From Pseudomonadota bacterium (GTDB lineage: Bacteria > Pseudomonadota > Gammaproteobacteria > Burkholderiales > Burkholderiaceae_B), in assembly GCA_023439305.1 (NCBI GenBank), contig JAEXOO010000039.1, positions 62,001 through 126,000 on the forward strand: a stretch of DNA of 64,000 bases, in the 5' to 3' direction. Positions 1 to 8,172 of this stretch are shown piece after piece. The position numbers and the translations under genes were made by a program. The notes under the pieces were generated by a model. It was not told the DNA's origin, ran no database searches, and saw only the letters and a program-made list of their open reading frames with translations. Numbering within the stretch: the first letter of the stretch is position 1; each line of letters begins with the position of its first letter.

Positions 1-109
1 CGCCGCTCCGTTCTATGATCAGGACCGTTACCTGGCGCCCGATATCGAGGCGCTGAAAGCTCTGGTATTGAGCGAAGACTTGGCAAAGACGGCGGCAGAC
101 CTGTTCTGA
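1..109 (+). CDS. hutH: C-terminal end of probable histidine ammonia-lyase (partial)
   Basis: The window opens inside a plus-strand gene that stops with TGA at 107-109. The visible 35 or so residues contain DRYLAPDIEALKALV, which resembles the conserved DR-x-APDIEA-x-LV tail of histidine ammonia-lyase. That enzyme is the first step of histidine degradation (histidine to urocanate plus ammonia). The identification is supported by the hutDIFG genes lying just downstream on the opposite strand, so hutH would be convergent with them. The active-site MIO motif lies outside the window, so another aromatic amino-acid lyase cannot be excluded. Seen: the tail sequence and context. Inferred: the identity. 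Confidence 0.6.
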   Translation, partial: AAPFYDQDRYLAPDIEALKALVLSEDLAKTAADLF

Positions 110-126
110 TCTTGCTGTTCAGAGAA

Positions 127-159
127 AACCGGCGCCGGGCAATCCGCGCCGGTTTTTTT
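127..159 (+). terminator. Rho-independent terminator after hutH
   Basis: A perfect 9-bp stem (AACCGGCGC at 127-135 with GCGCCGGTT at 146-154) is followed by a T run to 159. It begins 18 bases after the stop codon of the partial hutH. Confidence 0.9.
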
Positions 160-360
160 GTGCCCTCGCGGTGGGTCGGCCAGCGTACTGCATCACCCGA
201 GACAAAACGCGGCACCTCGGGGGCAGCACGCCGACGACGCGGCGTGGGGACTGTTGTTTGCCCTTGAGTGCGTAGTGCTACGCATGGATCAAATCGGAAT
301 CTGGCCTGGGCGGTGATGGCTGGGCAGGGCATGCTTGGAAGGTGTCCCAAGGAGGGTTCC

Positions 361-1301
361 GTGTCCGCCCATGATGTCGCCTACCGTCAGATATTCAGCC
401 ATGCCTGTGTTCTGCAGTCTTTGCTGGATGCCGTTCTGCCTGCTGACTTGTCCTGCCTGTTGGACAGGGATGGTGGCCAGCTTCTACCGACATCCTATTT
501 TTCCCGCGGAGGGCGCAGCCGCCAGGCGGATCTGGTCTGGCGTCTTCAGCGTCGAGACTGCCGGGAACAATACGTGTTTTTGAGTCTGGAGCATCAGTCT
601 ACTGTGGATCCTTTAATGGCCTTGCGCATGGCGACCTATTCCTCGTTGTTGCTGGAAAATCTGGCTCGCAGGCAGGGACTGAAAGCGGGCCGCTTGCCCT
701 TGGTGTTGCCGGTGGCGGTTTACAGCGGTACGCGACGCTGGACAGCACCGGTGTGCCTAGATGCGCTTTTTGAGTCGGCGCCGGCGTTGTTGAAACGCTA
801 CCAGCCCAGGCAGGAATACTTGCTGATTGAACAAAAAAAACAGCTTATGAATGGCTCCCTGCCGGCGAACAGCCTGTTAGGGCTGATCTTTCGTCTGCAC
901 CATCACGAAAGCTTGGACGAGCTGCGCGAGCTTGTCCAGACTTTGAATTACAACCTTGCGGAGACGCGACGCAGGGCTTGCGCCGCACGCTGCTGGAATG
1001 GGTCATGCACGGCTTGCTGCCCGAGCGGCTGCCTGGTGTGCTCCTGCCGTCCTTAAAGCTCTTTTCGGAGATACCAACCATGCTGGAAGATCGTCCCCCT
1101 ATCTGGACCGAACAATGGATGGCACAAGGCCAGCAGTCTTTGCTGCGCTATCAAATAGAGCATCGCTTTGGCCCTCTGGCCCCGCATTTTCAGGAAATGC
1201 TGGGCCAGGGCTCGGAAGCCGATGTCCAGGCCTGGAGCTTGAACTTGCTCACCGCCGATAGCCTGCAGCAGGTCTTCCCCCCGGACTTGACTGACTACTA
1301 A
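361..1301 (+). pseudogene. Frameshifted Rpn/YhgA-family nuclease (putative transposase)
   Basis: A PD-(D/E)XK-type protein of the Rpn (recombination-promoting nuclease)/YhgA-like family is split between two frames. The GTG start at 361 follows a good ribosome site (GGAGGG, 351-356) and begins with HDVAYRQIFSH, the usual N-terminal signature; the upstream ATG at 268 is less likely. The nuclease core is visible as QADLVW followed by LSLEHQS and a MALRM helix. The first frame runs sensibly to about base 960 and then degenerates. The family-like C-terminus (LRRTLLEWVMHGLLPERLPG onward) continues in another frame to the stop at 1299-1301. A net loss of one base near 955-972 explains this. The A8 run at 833-841 is not the break, since the family pattern continues in frame past it. 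Either a pseudogene or a sequencing error. Confidence 0.75.
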
Positions 1302-1376
1302 GTTGGCGGTGTCTTCAAAGTGCAAGCTGCCAGATCAGATGTGTGAAGACGGCACGCCACACCACACTTTGCAGTG

Positions 1377-2180
1377 TCAGTTTGTCGAGCCGTCTGCCAG
1401 TCTTTCCAGCGCCAGTTCCAGGCAGCGCTGCAGTACGGGCGTCAGCCGTTCGGCGCGGGTCGCATCATAGGTATAGGGCGGGGTTTCGTCCATATAGTTG
1501 ATTTGCGCCAGTTCCAGCTGCACGGCGTGTATGCCCTGGTCCGGCCGGCCGTAATGGCGGGTGATGTAACCGCCCTTGAAGCGCCCGTTGGCAACGGCGC
1601 TATAGCCGGTGCGGGCGGCTTCGTCAGCCAGGGATTGGGCCAGGCCGGGCAGGGCGCTGGCGTCGTCCGCCGTGCCGAAATTGAAGTCCGGCAGGCGGCC
1701 GTCGAACAGGCGCGGCACCGTGGACCGGATCGAATGCGCTTCCCACAGCAGCACGCGTTCGTGGCTGCCGCGCAGGCGCTGCAGTTCGCCCTGCAGGGCG
1801 TCGTGGTACGGCCGCCAGTACAGGTCGCGGCGGCGCTGTTTCTCGGTGTCGTCCGGCTGCTTGCCGGGCAGGTACAGCGCTTCTTCGTTGAAGGTATCCA
1901 AAGGCAGCAAGCCGGTGGTGTTCTTACCCGGATACAGATTCTGGTCGTCCGGCGGGCGATTCAGGTCGATAACATAGCGCGAATGGGCGGGCATCAGAAC
2001 AGAAGCGCCCATCAGTCGTGCGAAGCCATACAGTCGATCCAGATGCCAGTCCGTATCATCCAGGCGCAAGGCGGTATTGCGTTGCATGGCGGCCAGAACA
2101 TCGTCCGGAATCGAGGTGCCCAGATGGGGAATGGAAATCAGCAGGGGGGCGGTGCCCGGTATCAGTGTGAAGGTGGTCAT
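1377..2180 (-). CDS. hutG: N-formylglutamate deformylase
   Basis: The last enzyme of the five-step histidine pathway, hydrolysing N-formyl-L-glutamate to glutamate and formate in the cytoplasm. The 267-aa protein shows family motifs: SIPHLGTSIP near residue 17, DTDWH near 42, a YVIDLNRPPDD block near 69, LLWEAHSIRS near 143 and NGRFKGGYITRHYGRPDQ in the C-terminal third. The His, Asp and Glu residues of these blocks are the expected metal ligands and catalytic groups. It is the last gene of the minus-strand hutD-I-F-G operon, 20 bases after hutF. A second full-length paralogue of identical length lies at 59550-60353. Function is firm given the operon. Confidence 0.93.
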   Translation of the reverse strand: MTTFTLIPGTAPLLISIPHLGTSIPDDVLAAMQRNTALRLDDTDWHLDRLYGFARLMGASVLMPAHSRYVIDLNRPPDDQNLYPGKNTTGLLPLDTFNEEALYLPGKQPDDTEKQRRRDLYWRPYHDALQGELQRLRGSHERVLLWEAHSIRSTVPRLFDGRLPDFNFGTADDASALPGLAQSLADEAARTGYSAVANGRFKGGYITRHYGRPDQGIHAVQLELAQINYMDETPPYTYDATRAERLTPVLQRCLELALERLADGSTN

Positions 2181-2200
2181 GATCGATGCTCGGCAAGGGT

Positions 2201-3622
2201 TTAGGCATGGCGCAGCAAGGTCGCCAAGGCGCGCTGGTAAGCGGCGAAGGCGGTTTCCTCGCGAGGATGGCGGCCATCCAGCACGCTGGCCGCGCCGCTG
2301 ACAAATACGTCTCGGATCGGGCTGGCATGCGCGCGTTCGGAAAAAACCAGTGCGGACAGCCAGTGCGCGCTGTCCAGTCCGGCCAGAAGAGGGTGCTCCA
2401 GGTCTATCACCATCAGGTCGGCCTGCGAGCCGACGGCCAGATCGCCGCAGGTCCGACCCGACGCCTGGGCGCCGCCGCGGACGGCGGCGTCAAACAAATG
2501 GTCCGCCACAAAGGGTTGGGTGTCGCCGGCGAGCACATTGCGCTGACGTCGCAGCAGGCGCTGGCCATATTCCAGCAAGCGCAGCTCGGCGCGCCAGTCC
2601 ACACAGATATGGCTGTCCGATCCCACTCCCATGCGTCCTCCGTCGGCCAGGAAAGAGGCTGCTGGAAACAAGCCGTCGCCCAGATTGGCCTCGGTGGTCA
2701 GGCACAGACCTGCAACTGCGCCGCTGCGGGCAATGCGCTGGCGCTCCTGCTCGTCGATATGCGTGGCATGAACCAGGCACCAGTGCTCGTTCACGTCGAA
2801 ATTGTCATACAGATAGGCTACCGGACCGCAGCCGTGTCGCTCCTGGCAGGCGTCCACTTCGCCGGTCTGTTCGGCAATGTGAATATGAATGGCACTGGCG
2901 CCGGGCAGATTGCGCAGTCCTCGCAGCAAGGTATCCAGGGACTCGACGGTCACGGCGCGCAAAGAGTGGGGCGCCACACCATAGCGGCGGTTCAGCCCGG
3001 GCGCGTGGCTGGTTTGCAAGGCTTCCAGCAGATGCAGCAGTTGGGTGGGACTATTCAGGAAACGCTTCTGGTCATCGCGCGGCGCAGTGGCGCCGAAATT
3101 GCTGTATTGGTACAGCACGGGCAGCAAGGTGATGGCCAGGCCGCTGCTGCGCGAGGCCTCCAGCACGCCTTGCGCCAGTTCGGCCACGGGGCTGTAGGGA
3201 CGGCCGTCGCGTTGGTGGTGCAGATAGTGGAATTCACAGACGCTGGTGTAGCCGGCCTTGAGCATCTGGATGTACAGCCATTCCGCGATCGCCTTCAATT
3301 GATCCGGCTCCAGACGGGCGGCAAAGCGGTACATCAGATCGCGCCAGCTCCAGAAACTGTCTTGCCCCTGGCCGCGGAACTCCGTCAGGCCGGACATGGC
3401 GCTCTGGAACGCATGGGAGTGCAGATTGGGCATGCCGGGCAGCACGGCGCCCTGGGCTGCATGAACCCTGCCGGCGGCGCGTATGTCCTGTGAGCTGGCC
3501 TGCGGGTGGATATGGGTCAGCGTGCCTTGCTGATCCCAGCGCAACAGGACATTGGCCTGCCATTGTCCGGCGATGCGGGCCCAGGGGGCCAGCAGGGCGT
3601 CGTGATGCAGAGGCAGTGTCAT
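2201..3622 (-). CDS. hutF: Formimidoylglutamate deiminase
   Basis: An amidohydrolase-superfamily enzyme that deiminates N-formimino-L-glutamate to N-formylglutamate and ammonia, defining the two-step HutF/HutG ending of histidine catabolism. The 473-aa protein has the metal-binding HSH (LPGMPNLHSH, residues 61-70), a IHIHIAEQ block, HATHID, and GVGSDSH with the catalytic Asp. The start is set at 3622 because the ATG overlaps the hutI stop as ATGA; the frame extends further upstream to 3697, but that part lies inside hutI and looks non-family. The tight overlap implies translational coupling with hutI. Confidence 0.93.
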   Translation of the reverse strand: MTLPLHHDALLAPWARIAGQWQANVLLRWDQQGTLTHIHPQASSQDIRAAGRVHAAQGAVLPGMPNLHSHAFQSAMSGLTEFRGQGQDSFWSWRDLMYRFAARLEPDQLKAIAEWLYIQMLKAGYTSVCEFHYLHHQRDGRPYSPVAELAQGVLEASRSSGLAITLLPVLYQYSNFGATAPRDDQKRFLNSPTQLLHLLEALQTSHAPGLNRRYGVAPHSLRAVTVESLDTLLRGLRNLPGASAIHIHIAEQTGEVDACQERHGCGPVAYLYDNFDVNEHWCLVHATHIDEQERQRIARSGAVAGLCLTTEANLGDGLFPAASFLADGGRMGVGSDSHICVDWRAELRLLEYGQRLLRRQRNVLAGDTQPFVADHLFDAAVRGGAQASGRTCGDLAVGSQADLMVIDLEHPLLAGLDSAHWLSALVFSERAHASPIRDVFVSGAASVLDGRHPREETAFAAYQRALATLLRHA

Positions 3623-4848
3623 GGGACCTCCTTGCGCAGGTCGCGGCTGACTTGACCATGTCTTACGACCAGGGCGCAGCGCGGCAGGCCCAGCCAATAC
3701 ACCAGTTCGGCTAGAGAATCGACATCCCAGGCCACAAAGTCGGCGCGTGCGCCGGGCTTCAGCTCGCCGGTGATATCCGGGTCTCCCAGCGCGCGCGCGG
3801 CGTGGCGGGTCACCCCGGCCAGGACCTCGGGCACGGTCAGACGGAACAGGGTGCTGGCCAGGTTCAGGACCAGCAGCAAGGATGTGCAGGGTGAGGTGCC
3901 GGGGTTGCTGTCCGTGGACAAGGCCATGGGCACTCCGTGCCGGCGCAGCAGCTCTATAGGCGGGAGTTGCTGTTCGCGCAGGAAATAGAAGGCGCCGGGC
4001 AGCAGTACCGCCACGGTTCCGGCCTGCTTCATGGCCAGCACGCCAGCCTCGTCCAAGTATTCAAGATGGTCCGTGGACAAGGCGCGATAGCGGCTGGCCA
4101 GCGCGGTGCCGCCCAGGTTGGACAGTTGTTCCGCATGCATCTTGACCGGCAGTCCCAGAGAGGCCGCCGTCTGGAAAACCCGTTCCGACTGCGCCAGATC
4201 GAAGGCGATGCGTTCGCAGAATACGTCCACGGCGTCGATCAGGCCTTCTGCCGCCAGGGCGGGCATCATGTGGCCGCACACCTGGTCCAGATAGGCGTCC
4301 GCCCGTCCCGCATAGTCGGGGGGCAGGGCGTGGGCGCCCAGAAAGGTGGTGCGCACCGTCACCGGGCGCAGCTCGCCCAGCCGGCGCGCCACGCGCAACA
4401 TCTTGCGTTCGCTCTCCAGGTCCAGCCCGTAGCCGGATTTGATTTCGATGGTTGTGACGCCTTCGTCGAGCAAGGCGTCCAGCCGCCGCAGGGATTGCGC
4501 CAGCAAGGCCTCTTCGTCCAAGCCGCGGGTGGCGCGCACCGACGAGACAATCCCGCCACCCTGGCGGGCGATCTCTTCGTATGATGCGCCTGCCAGGCGC
4601 TGGGCGAACTCCTCGGCACGGTTTCCGCCGTAGACCAGGTGCGTATGGCAGTCGATCAGGCCAGGCGTGACCCAGCGTCCGCCCAGCTCATGTTCCAGGC
4701 AGGGGCGGCTCCATTGCGCAGGCAGTTGGGAGCGCGGCCCCATCCAGGCAATGCGGCCGTCCTGCTCCACCAGACAGGCATCATCCAGGGTGTGGGCGGG
4801 GTCGGCCGAGGGAGCCAGTCGTAGATGAGTCCAGAGGGAGTACGTCAT
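3619..4848 (-). CDS. hutI: Imidazolonepropionase
   Basis: The third step of histidine degradation, opening the imidazolone ring to give N-formimino-L-glutamate. The 409-aa amidohydrolase carries DCHTH (metal ligands His68 and His70), VKMHAEQLSN (His238) and STDSNPGTS (Asp313), all diagnostic of HutI. It lies between hutD (6-base gap) and hutF (4-base ATGA overlap) in a four-gene operon. Length and motifs are normal. The HutI, HutF and HutG steps are all encoded here; urocanase (hutU) and most of hutH lie outside the window. Confidence 0.96.
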   Translation of the reverse strand: MTYSLWTHLRLAPSADPAHTLDDACLVEQDGRIAWMGPRSQLPAQWSRPCLEHELGGRWVTPGLIDCHTHLVYGGNRAEEFAQRLAGASYEEIARQGGGIVSSVRATRGLDEEALLAQSLRRLDALLDEGVTTIEIKSGYGLDLESERKMLRVARRLGELRPVTVRTTFLGAHALPPDYAGRADAYLDQVCGHMMPALAAEGLIDAVDVFCERIAFDLAQSERVFQTAASLGLPVKMHAEQLSNLGGTALASRYRALSTDHLEYLDEAGVLAMKQAGTVAVLLPGAFYFLREQQLPPIELLRRHGVPMALSTDSNPGTSPCTSLLLVLNLASTLFRLTVPEVLAGVTRHAARALGDPDITGELKPGARADFVAWDVDSLAELVYWLGLPRCALVVRHGQVSRDLRKEVP

Positions 4849-4854
4849 GTGTCG

Positions 4855-5469
4855 TCAATCCAAGGGGGAAACAAGAACGGCATGCACCAGCACGGCCGTG
4901 GCGCAAAGAGGCTGCCAGACAATAGGAATGTCGTTGCTGCATTCGATGGCCAGAGCCTGTTCGTTATTCAAGGACCAGTCCCGCTCGGTCAGTGTGATCC
5001 GCCCGGTGCCCCGTGCGGCATACAGAAGGTGGAAGCCGGCGGGGAGAACGCAAGGGCCGGCGCCGTCCCGCCATGCGTGCAAATTGCCCTGGGCGCGTCC
5101 GCGGCGCAGCATCAGGTTGAAGTCGCGGGTGGAACCGTGGGGCAGCGTGTTGGCAATGGGAGACTCGCCAGCGAAGGAGAGGGGCTCAAACGGCTGCAGC
5201 ACATGGATGTTGCCCATCTCTTTGTTGATCAGCGGCATGCTCTCCCCGTCGATGAGCATGATGTGTCGATCCACGCCGGGGAACAAAGAAAAATCGCCGT
5301 CCCGATTGACCTGTGCAATGCTGATGCGCCAGTCGAAATCATTGAACCCGGCCTGCGCAGGATGGCAGGCAAGCTCACGGGTGGAACCGCCCCCGTTCTT
5401 CCAGGGTTGTTCGGGCAGGTCGTGAACCGCCAGCAGTCGCACATCGCAGTCGGGAAGAGGCGAGGTCAT
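4855..5469 (-). CDS. hutD: HutD family protein
   Basis: A 204-aa cupin-like HutD-family protein, the first gene of the hutDIFG operon. The N-terminus shows the family pattern (PEQPWKNGGGSTRE near residue 20, then FDWRISIAQV and FSLFPGVDRHI). The family is not known to be catalytic; in Pseudomonas it has been proposed to limit hut expression or to bind a pathway intermediate. The start is the only good ATG; a perfect 14-bp palindrome of the HutC type lies 22 bases upstream (5491-5504), where it could control the whole operon. Identity is firm, molecular role uncertain. Confidence 0.9.
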   Translation of the reverse strand: MTSPLPDCDVRLLAVHDLPEQPWKNGGGSTRELACHPAQAGFNDFDWRISIAQVNRDGDFSLFPGVDRHIMLIDGESMPLINKEMGNIHVLQPFEPLSFAGESPIANTLPHGSTRDFNLMLRRGRAQGNLHAWRDGAGPCVLPAGFHLLYAARGTGRITLTERDWSLNNEQALAIECSNDIPIVWQPLCATAVLVHAVLVSPLD

Positions 5470-5490
5470 GGGAGCGCTTCCTGAGTCTTA

Positions 5491-5504
5491 ATTGTATATA
5501 CAAT
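5491..5504. promoter_or_regulatory. Probable HutC-type operator
   Basis: ATTGTATATACAAT is a perfect 14-bp palindrome immediately upstream of hutD. Its core, TGTATATACA, matches the operator type reported for the GntR-family repressor HutC in Pseudomonas, which is released by urocanate. No hutC gene lies in the window; it may be beyond the left edge. The assignment is inference from sequence and position. Confidence 0.75.
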
Positions 5505-5730
5505 ATCGTCAAATCAGGTTTGCGACAATCACGTCAGGCTGGGGGGGCAGGGTTTTCAGGGTAAATCCCGAGACTGGAGCCGCCTGGCTCTTGCGCTGGC
5601 GGCGGCTTGGTGGCAAGGTAGAACATCACGCGTCGACCAGGTCTGGCGGCGCATTCAAATGTTGCAAATTAGCGCCGCGTCGCGCCAAATGGTGCAGGAT
5701 GGCGGCTCTGCCTCCCAACCTGCTGTAATC

Positions 5731-5749
5731 TACAAACTTAAAGTTTGTA
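5731..5749. promoter_or_regulatory. Perfect inverted repeat, candidate operator of the aminotransferase gene
   Basis: TACAAACTT and AAGTTTGTA form 9-bp perfect arms around one central A, 41 bases upstream of the ATG at 5791. With no T tail and a promoter-proximal position, it looks like a regulator site rather than a terminator. The cognate regulator is unknown. Confidence 0.5.
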
Positions 5750-5790
5750 TGTGAAGTCTCAATTGTTCTTATTCAGGACTGTTCCGCATC

Positions 5791-6987
5791 ATGGATTCCC
5801 TTTCCCAGCCTTTTACCTTTTCCCAACGCGCCCAGAAATTGACGGGTTCGGCGATTCGCGAGATTTTGAAAGTCACCGCTCGCCCCGAGATCATCTCTTT
5901 TGCAGGTGGTCTGCCCACGCCAGTCGGTTTTCCCGTCGAGGAAATTCATCGCGCGTTCGACAAGGTGCTGACTGAGCAGGGGCGTGTGGCGCTGCAGTAC
6001 GCCACCACGGAAGGTTATCTGCCGCTGCGCCAGTGGCTGGCCGACCAGATGACCGCCGAAGGCGACACCATCAGCCCGGACGAAGTCCTGCTGGTCAACG
6101 GTTCGCAACAGGCCCTGGACATGCTGGGCAAGCTGTTCATCGACGAAGGCAGCAAGGTGCTGGTGGAGTCGCCTACGTATCTGGGCGCCCTGCAGGCCTT
6201 CTCGCTGTACGAGCCTTCCTATACGGCAATCCCGACCGACGACCAGGGCATGCTGCCCGAGTATGTGTCCACTCCTGAAGCCGCTGGCGCGCGCCTGATC
6301 TACGCACTGCCCAACTTCCAGAACCCCACTGGCCTGCGCTTGCCCCTGGAGCGCCGCCAGGATCTGGTGGAGCGCTGTGCGGCCGCCCGCATTCCTATCG
6401 TCGAAGACGACCCCTATGGCGAGCTGCGCTACGCCGGCGAACGCCTGCCCAGCCTGCTGGCTCTGGGCCGCAAGGCAGGCGCCACCGTGATTCGATTGGG
6501 CACCTTCTCCAAGGTTCTGGCCCCTGGTCTGCGTCTGGGCTATATCGTGGCGCCGCGCAAGATCATCGACAAGCTGGTGCAGATCAAGCAAGCCACGGAC
6601 CTGCACACTTCCACGCTGACCCAGATGGGCGTCTACGAGGCCGTGTGCACCGGCTTCCTGGACAAGCACCTGCCTACGGTGCGCGACCTGTACCAGAAGC
6701 AGTGCGGCTACATGCTGGACGCTATGGCCGAGCACTTCCCGGCTACCGCCAAGTGGACCCGTCCCGAAGGCGGCATGTTCATCTGGGTGACCTTGCCCGA
6801 GCACGTGGATGCCACCGTGCTGCTGCAAAAAGCCATCGAGAACCTGGTGGCCTTTGTCCCCGGCGAACCCTTCTATGCCGGGGCCGACGTCAAGCGCAAT
6901 ACCCTGCGCCTGAGCTTTGCCACCGTGCCGGAGCAAAAAATCCGCGAAGGCATCGCCATCTTGGGTAAACTCATCAAAGAAGCCTGA
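5791..6987 (+). CDS. PLP-dependent aminotransferase (class I/II, LysN-like)
   Basis: A 398-aa fold-type I aminotransferase. Visible are the N-terminal ISFAGGLPTP substrate motif (residues 35-44), NFQNPTG (175-181), EDDPYGEL (205-212) and the Schiff-base lysine Lys241 in GTFSKVLAPGLRLGY. This pattern fits the stand-alone relatives of MocR, such as 2-aminoadipate/multisubstrate transaminases, which move amino groups between broad amino acids and 2-oxoglutarate. There is no winged-helix domain, so it is an enzyme and not a MocR regulator. It is monocistronic, divergent from hutD, with a strong dyad just upstream. Exact substrate cannot be told from sequence. Confidence 0.88.
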   Translation: MDSLSQPFTFSQRAQKLTGSAIREILKVTARPEIISFAGGLPTPVGFPVEEIHRAFDKVLTEQGRVALQYATTEGYLPLRQWLADQMTAEGDTISPDEVLLVNGSQQALDMLGKLFIDEGSKVLVESPTYLGALQAFSLYEPSYTAIPTDDQGMLPEYVSTPEAAGARLIYALPNFQNPTGLRLPLERRQDLVERCAAARIPIVEDDPYGELRYAGERLPSLLALGRKAGATVIRLGTFSKVLAPGLRLGYIVAPRKIIDKLVQIKQATDLHTSTLTQMGVYEAVCTGFLDKHLPTVRDLYQKQCGYMLDAMAEHFPATAKWTRPEGGMFIWVTLPEHVDATVLLQKAIENLVAFVPGEPFYAGADVKRNTLRLSFATVPEQKIREGIAILGKLIKEA

Positions 6988-7110
6988 TCGCCGCGCCATG
7001 CATCAGTTCCAGCCGCCCTGCGCCTGGCCTGATGCCGGCAGTACGTCGATCGGCAGCCTTGTTTTCCGGGACTGGCCGCGCCTTTCCCGGTCTGTTGTCC
7101 GAATCCATGC

Positions 7111-7134
7111 CATACCCTCCCCAAGGAGGGTATG
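7111..7134 (+). promoter_or_regulatory. Hairpin overlapping a Shine-Dalgarno-like sequence before ubiA
   Basis: CATACCCTCC and GGAGGGTATG form perfect 10-bp arms around a 4-base loop. The 3' arm contains AGGAGGG and an ATG at 7132 in frame with ubiA. There is no T tail, so it is a poor terminator. It may mask translation from 7132 or process the mRNA after the aminotransferase gene. Confidence 0.45.
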
Positions 7135-7182
7135 CCTGTTTTCAGTCCGTATGCGTGCCGTGCGGACTCAGGTTTTACCGTC

Positions 7183-8127
7183 ATGACATCTCCACCTGCT
7201 TCCACTCCTTCCCGGCGCCCCGATCTGTCCGATATGCGCCCTGCGGACGACTGGGTCGCGCGTTACCTGCCTGCGTCCTGGGGGCCGTATGCGCGCCTGT
7301 GCCGGCTGGACCGCCCGGTGGGCACCTGGCTGACGCTGTTGCCGGCCATCGCGGCCTTGGTCCAGGCGGCTGACGGTTTGCCCACACTCTGGAGGCTGAT
7401 CATTTTTTCGCTTGGCGCTTTGTTGATGCGCGGCATAGGCTGCTGCTTCAACGACATGGCCGATCGCAACTTCGATCATCAGGTGGAGCGCACGCGCTTT
7501 CGCCCCTTGACCAGCGGCCAGCTCTCGATGCGTCAGGCGGTCATTTTCGTGCTTGCCCAGATTGCTGTCTGCGCCTTGCTGCTGCTGGCCATCAACGAGT
7601 ACAGCCGTTGGCTGGCGCTGGCGCTGTTTCCCATCGTCATGATCTACCCGCTGTGCAAGCGCTTTACGTACTGGCCGCAGGTGGTGCTGGGCATTTGCTT
7701 TAACTGGGGCATGCTCATGGCTTGGTCCGATACGCAGAACATGGTGCCGTTCGGCGCCGTGTTGATGTGGATCGGGGCCATTCTGTGGCAGGTAGGCTAT
7801 GACTCCATCTATGCCTATATCGACATGGCGGATGACACCAAACTGGGCCTGCATTCGACGGCGCTGCGTTTTCGTGATGACGGCAAGGCCTGGATCAGCG
7901 GCTTCTACATTGCCGGCATGGGGTGCTGGCTGGTGGGGGGATGGCTGCTGAACGAGCGCATTCTGTACTACGTCGTCATGGCCGTGATCGCTGCTCACCT
8001 GATCTGGCAGATGCGCCACTTCGATGTGCGCTATCCCGAGCGGGGTCTGCGCCTGTTTCGCGCCAATATCTGGGTAGGCGTATTGCTGGTCGTGGCGGCC
8101 CTGGCAGGTACCGTCAGCTTGTCCTGA
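7183..8127 (+). CDS. ubiA: 4-hydroxybenzoate octaprenyltransferase
   Basis: A membrane prenyltransferase that attaches the polyprenyl tail to 4-hydroxybenzoate in ubiquinone synthesis. The protein has the magnesium-prenyl diphosphate motif NDMADRNFD (residues 90-98), the second Asp-rich motif in YAYIDMADD (210-218) and about eight hydrophobic helices. I place the start at ATG 7183, giving 314 aa, because the 17 residues encoded from the in-frame ATG at 7132 look non-family and that ATG sits only two bases from its ribosome site inside a hairpin. The start remains uncertain. The enzyme assignment is firm. Confidence 0.93.
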   Translation: MTSPPASTPSRRPDLSDMRPADDWVARYLPASWGPYARLCRLDRPVGTWLTLLPAIAALVQAADGLPTLWRLIIFSLGALLMRGIGCCFNDMADRNFDHQVERTRFRPLTSGQLSMRQAVIFVLAQIAVCALLLLAINEYSRWLALALFPIVMIYPLCKRFTYWPQVVLGICFNWGMLMAWSDTQNMVPFGAVLMWIGAILWQVGYDSIYAYIDMADDTKLGLHSTALRFRDDGKAWISGFYIAGMGCWLVGGWLLNERILYYVVMAVIAAHLIWQMRHFDVRYPERGLRLFRANIWVGVLLVVAALAGTVSLS

Positions 8128-8172
8128 TGCGGGTTTCTTCAATTTCAATAATGCTATAAAAAGGTTTGAGGA

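Larger units (their letters stand above)
5470..5790. other. Intergenic control region between hutD and the aminotransferase gene
   Basis: About 320 bases separate two divergent genes. It contains two clean dyads, at 5491-5504 beside hutD and at 5731-5749 beside the aminotransferase, listed separately. A 78-codon open frame at 5492-5728 has no family features, starts inside the first palindrome and is not considered a gene. The rest shows nothing recognisable. Confidence 0.7.

Noticed and set aside
833..841. A8 run in the Rpn-type gene as a programmed frameshift site
   Set aside because: The family-like sequence continues in the same frame for about 40 codons past the run, so the frame change is further downstream near base 960.
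2186..3493. 435-codon open frame opposite hutF
   Set aside because: It is the antisense shadow of hutF in GC-rich DNA; hutF has full amidohydrolase motifs and operon context.
5492..5728. 78-codon frame in the hutD upstream region
   Set aside because: Starts inside the probable HutC operator, has no ribosome site and no family resemblance.
5773..6999. 408-codon minus-strand open frame
   Set aside because: Antisense of the aminotransferase; His/Gln/Gly-rich composition typical of GC-rich shadows.
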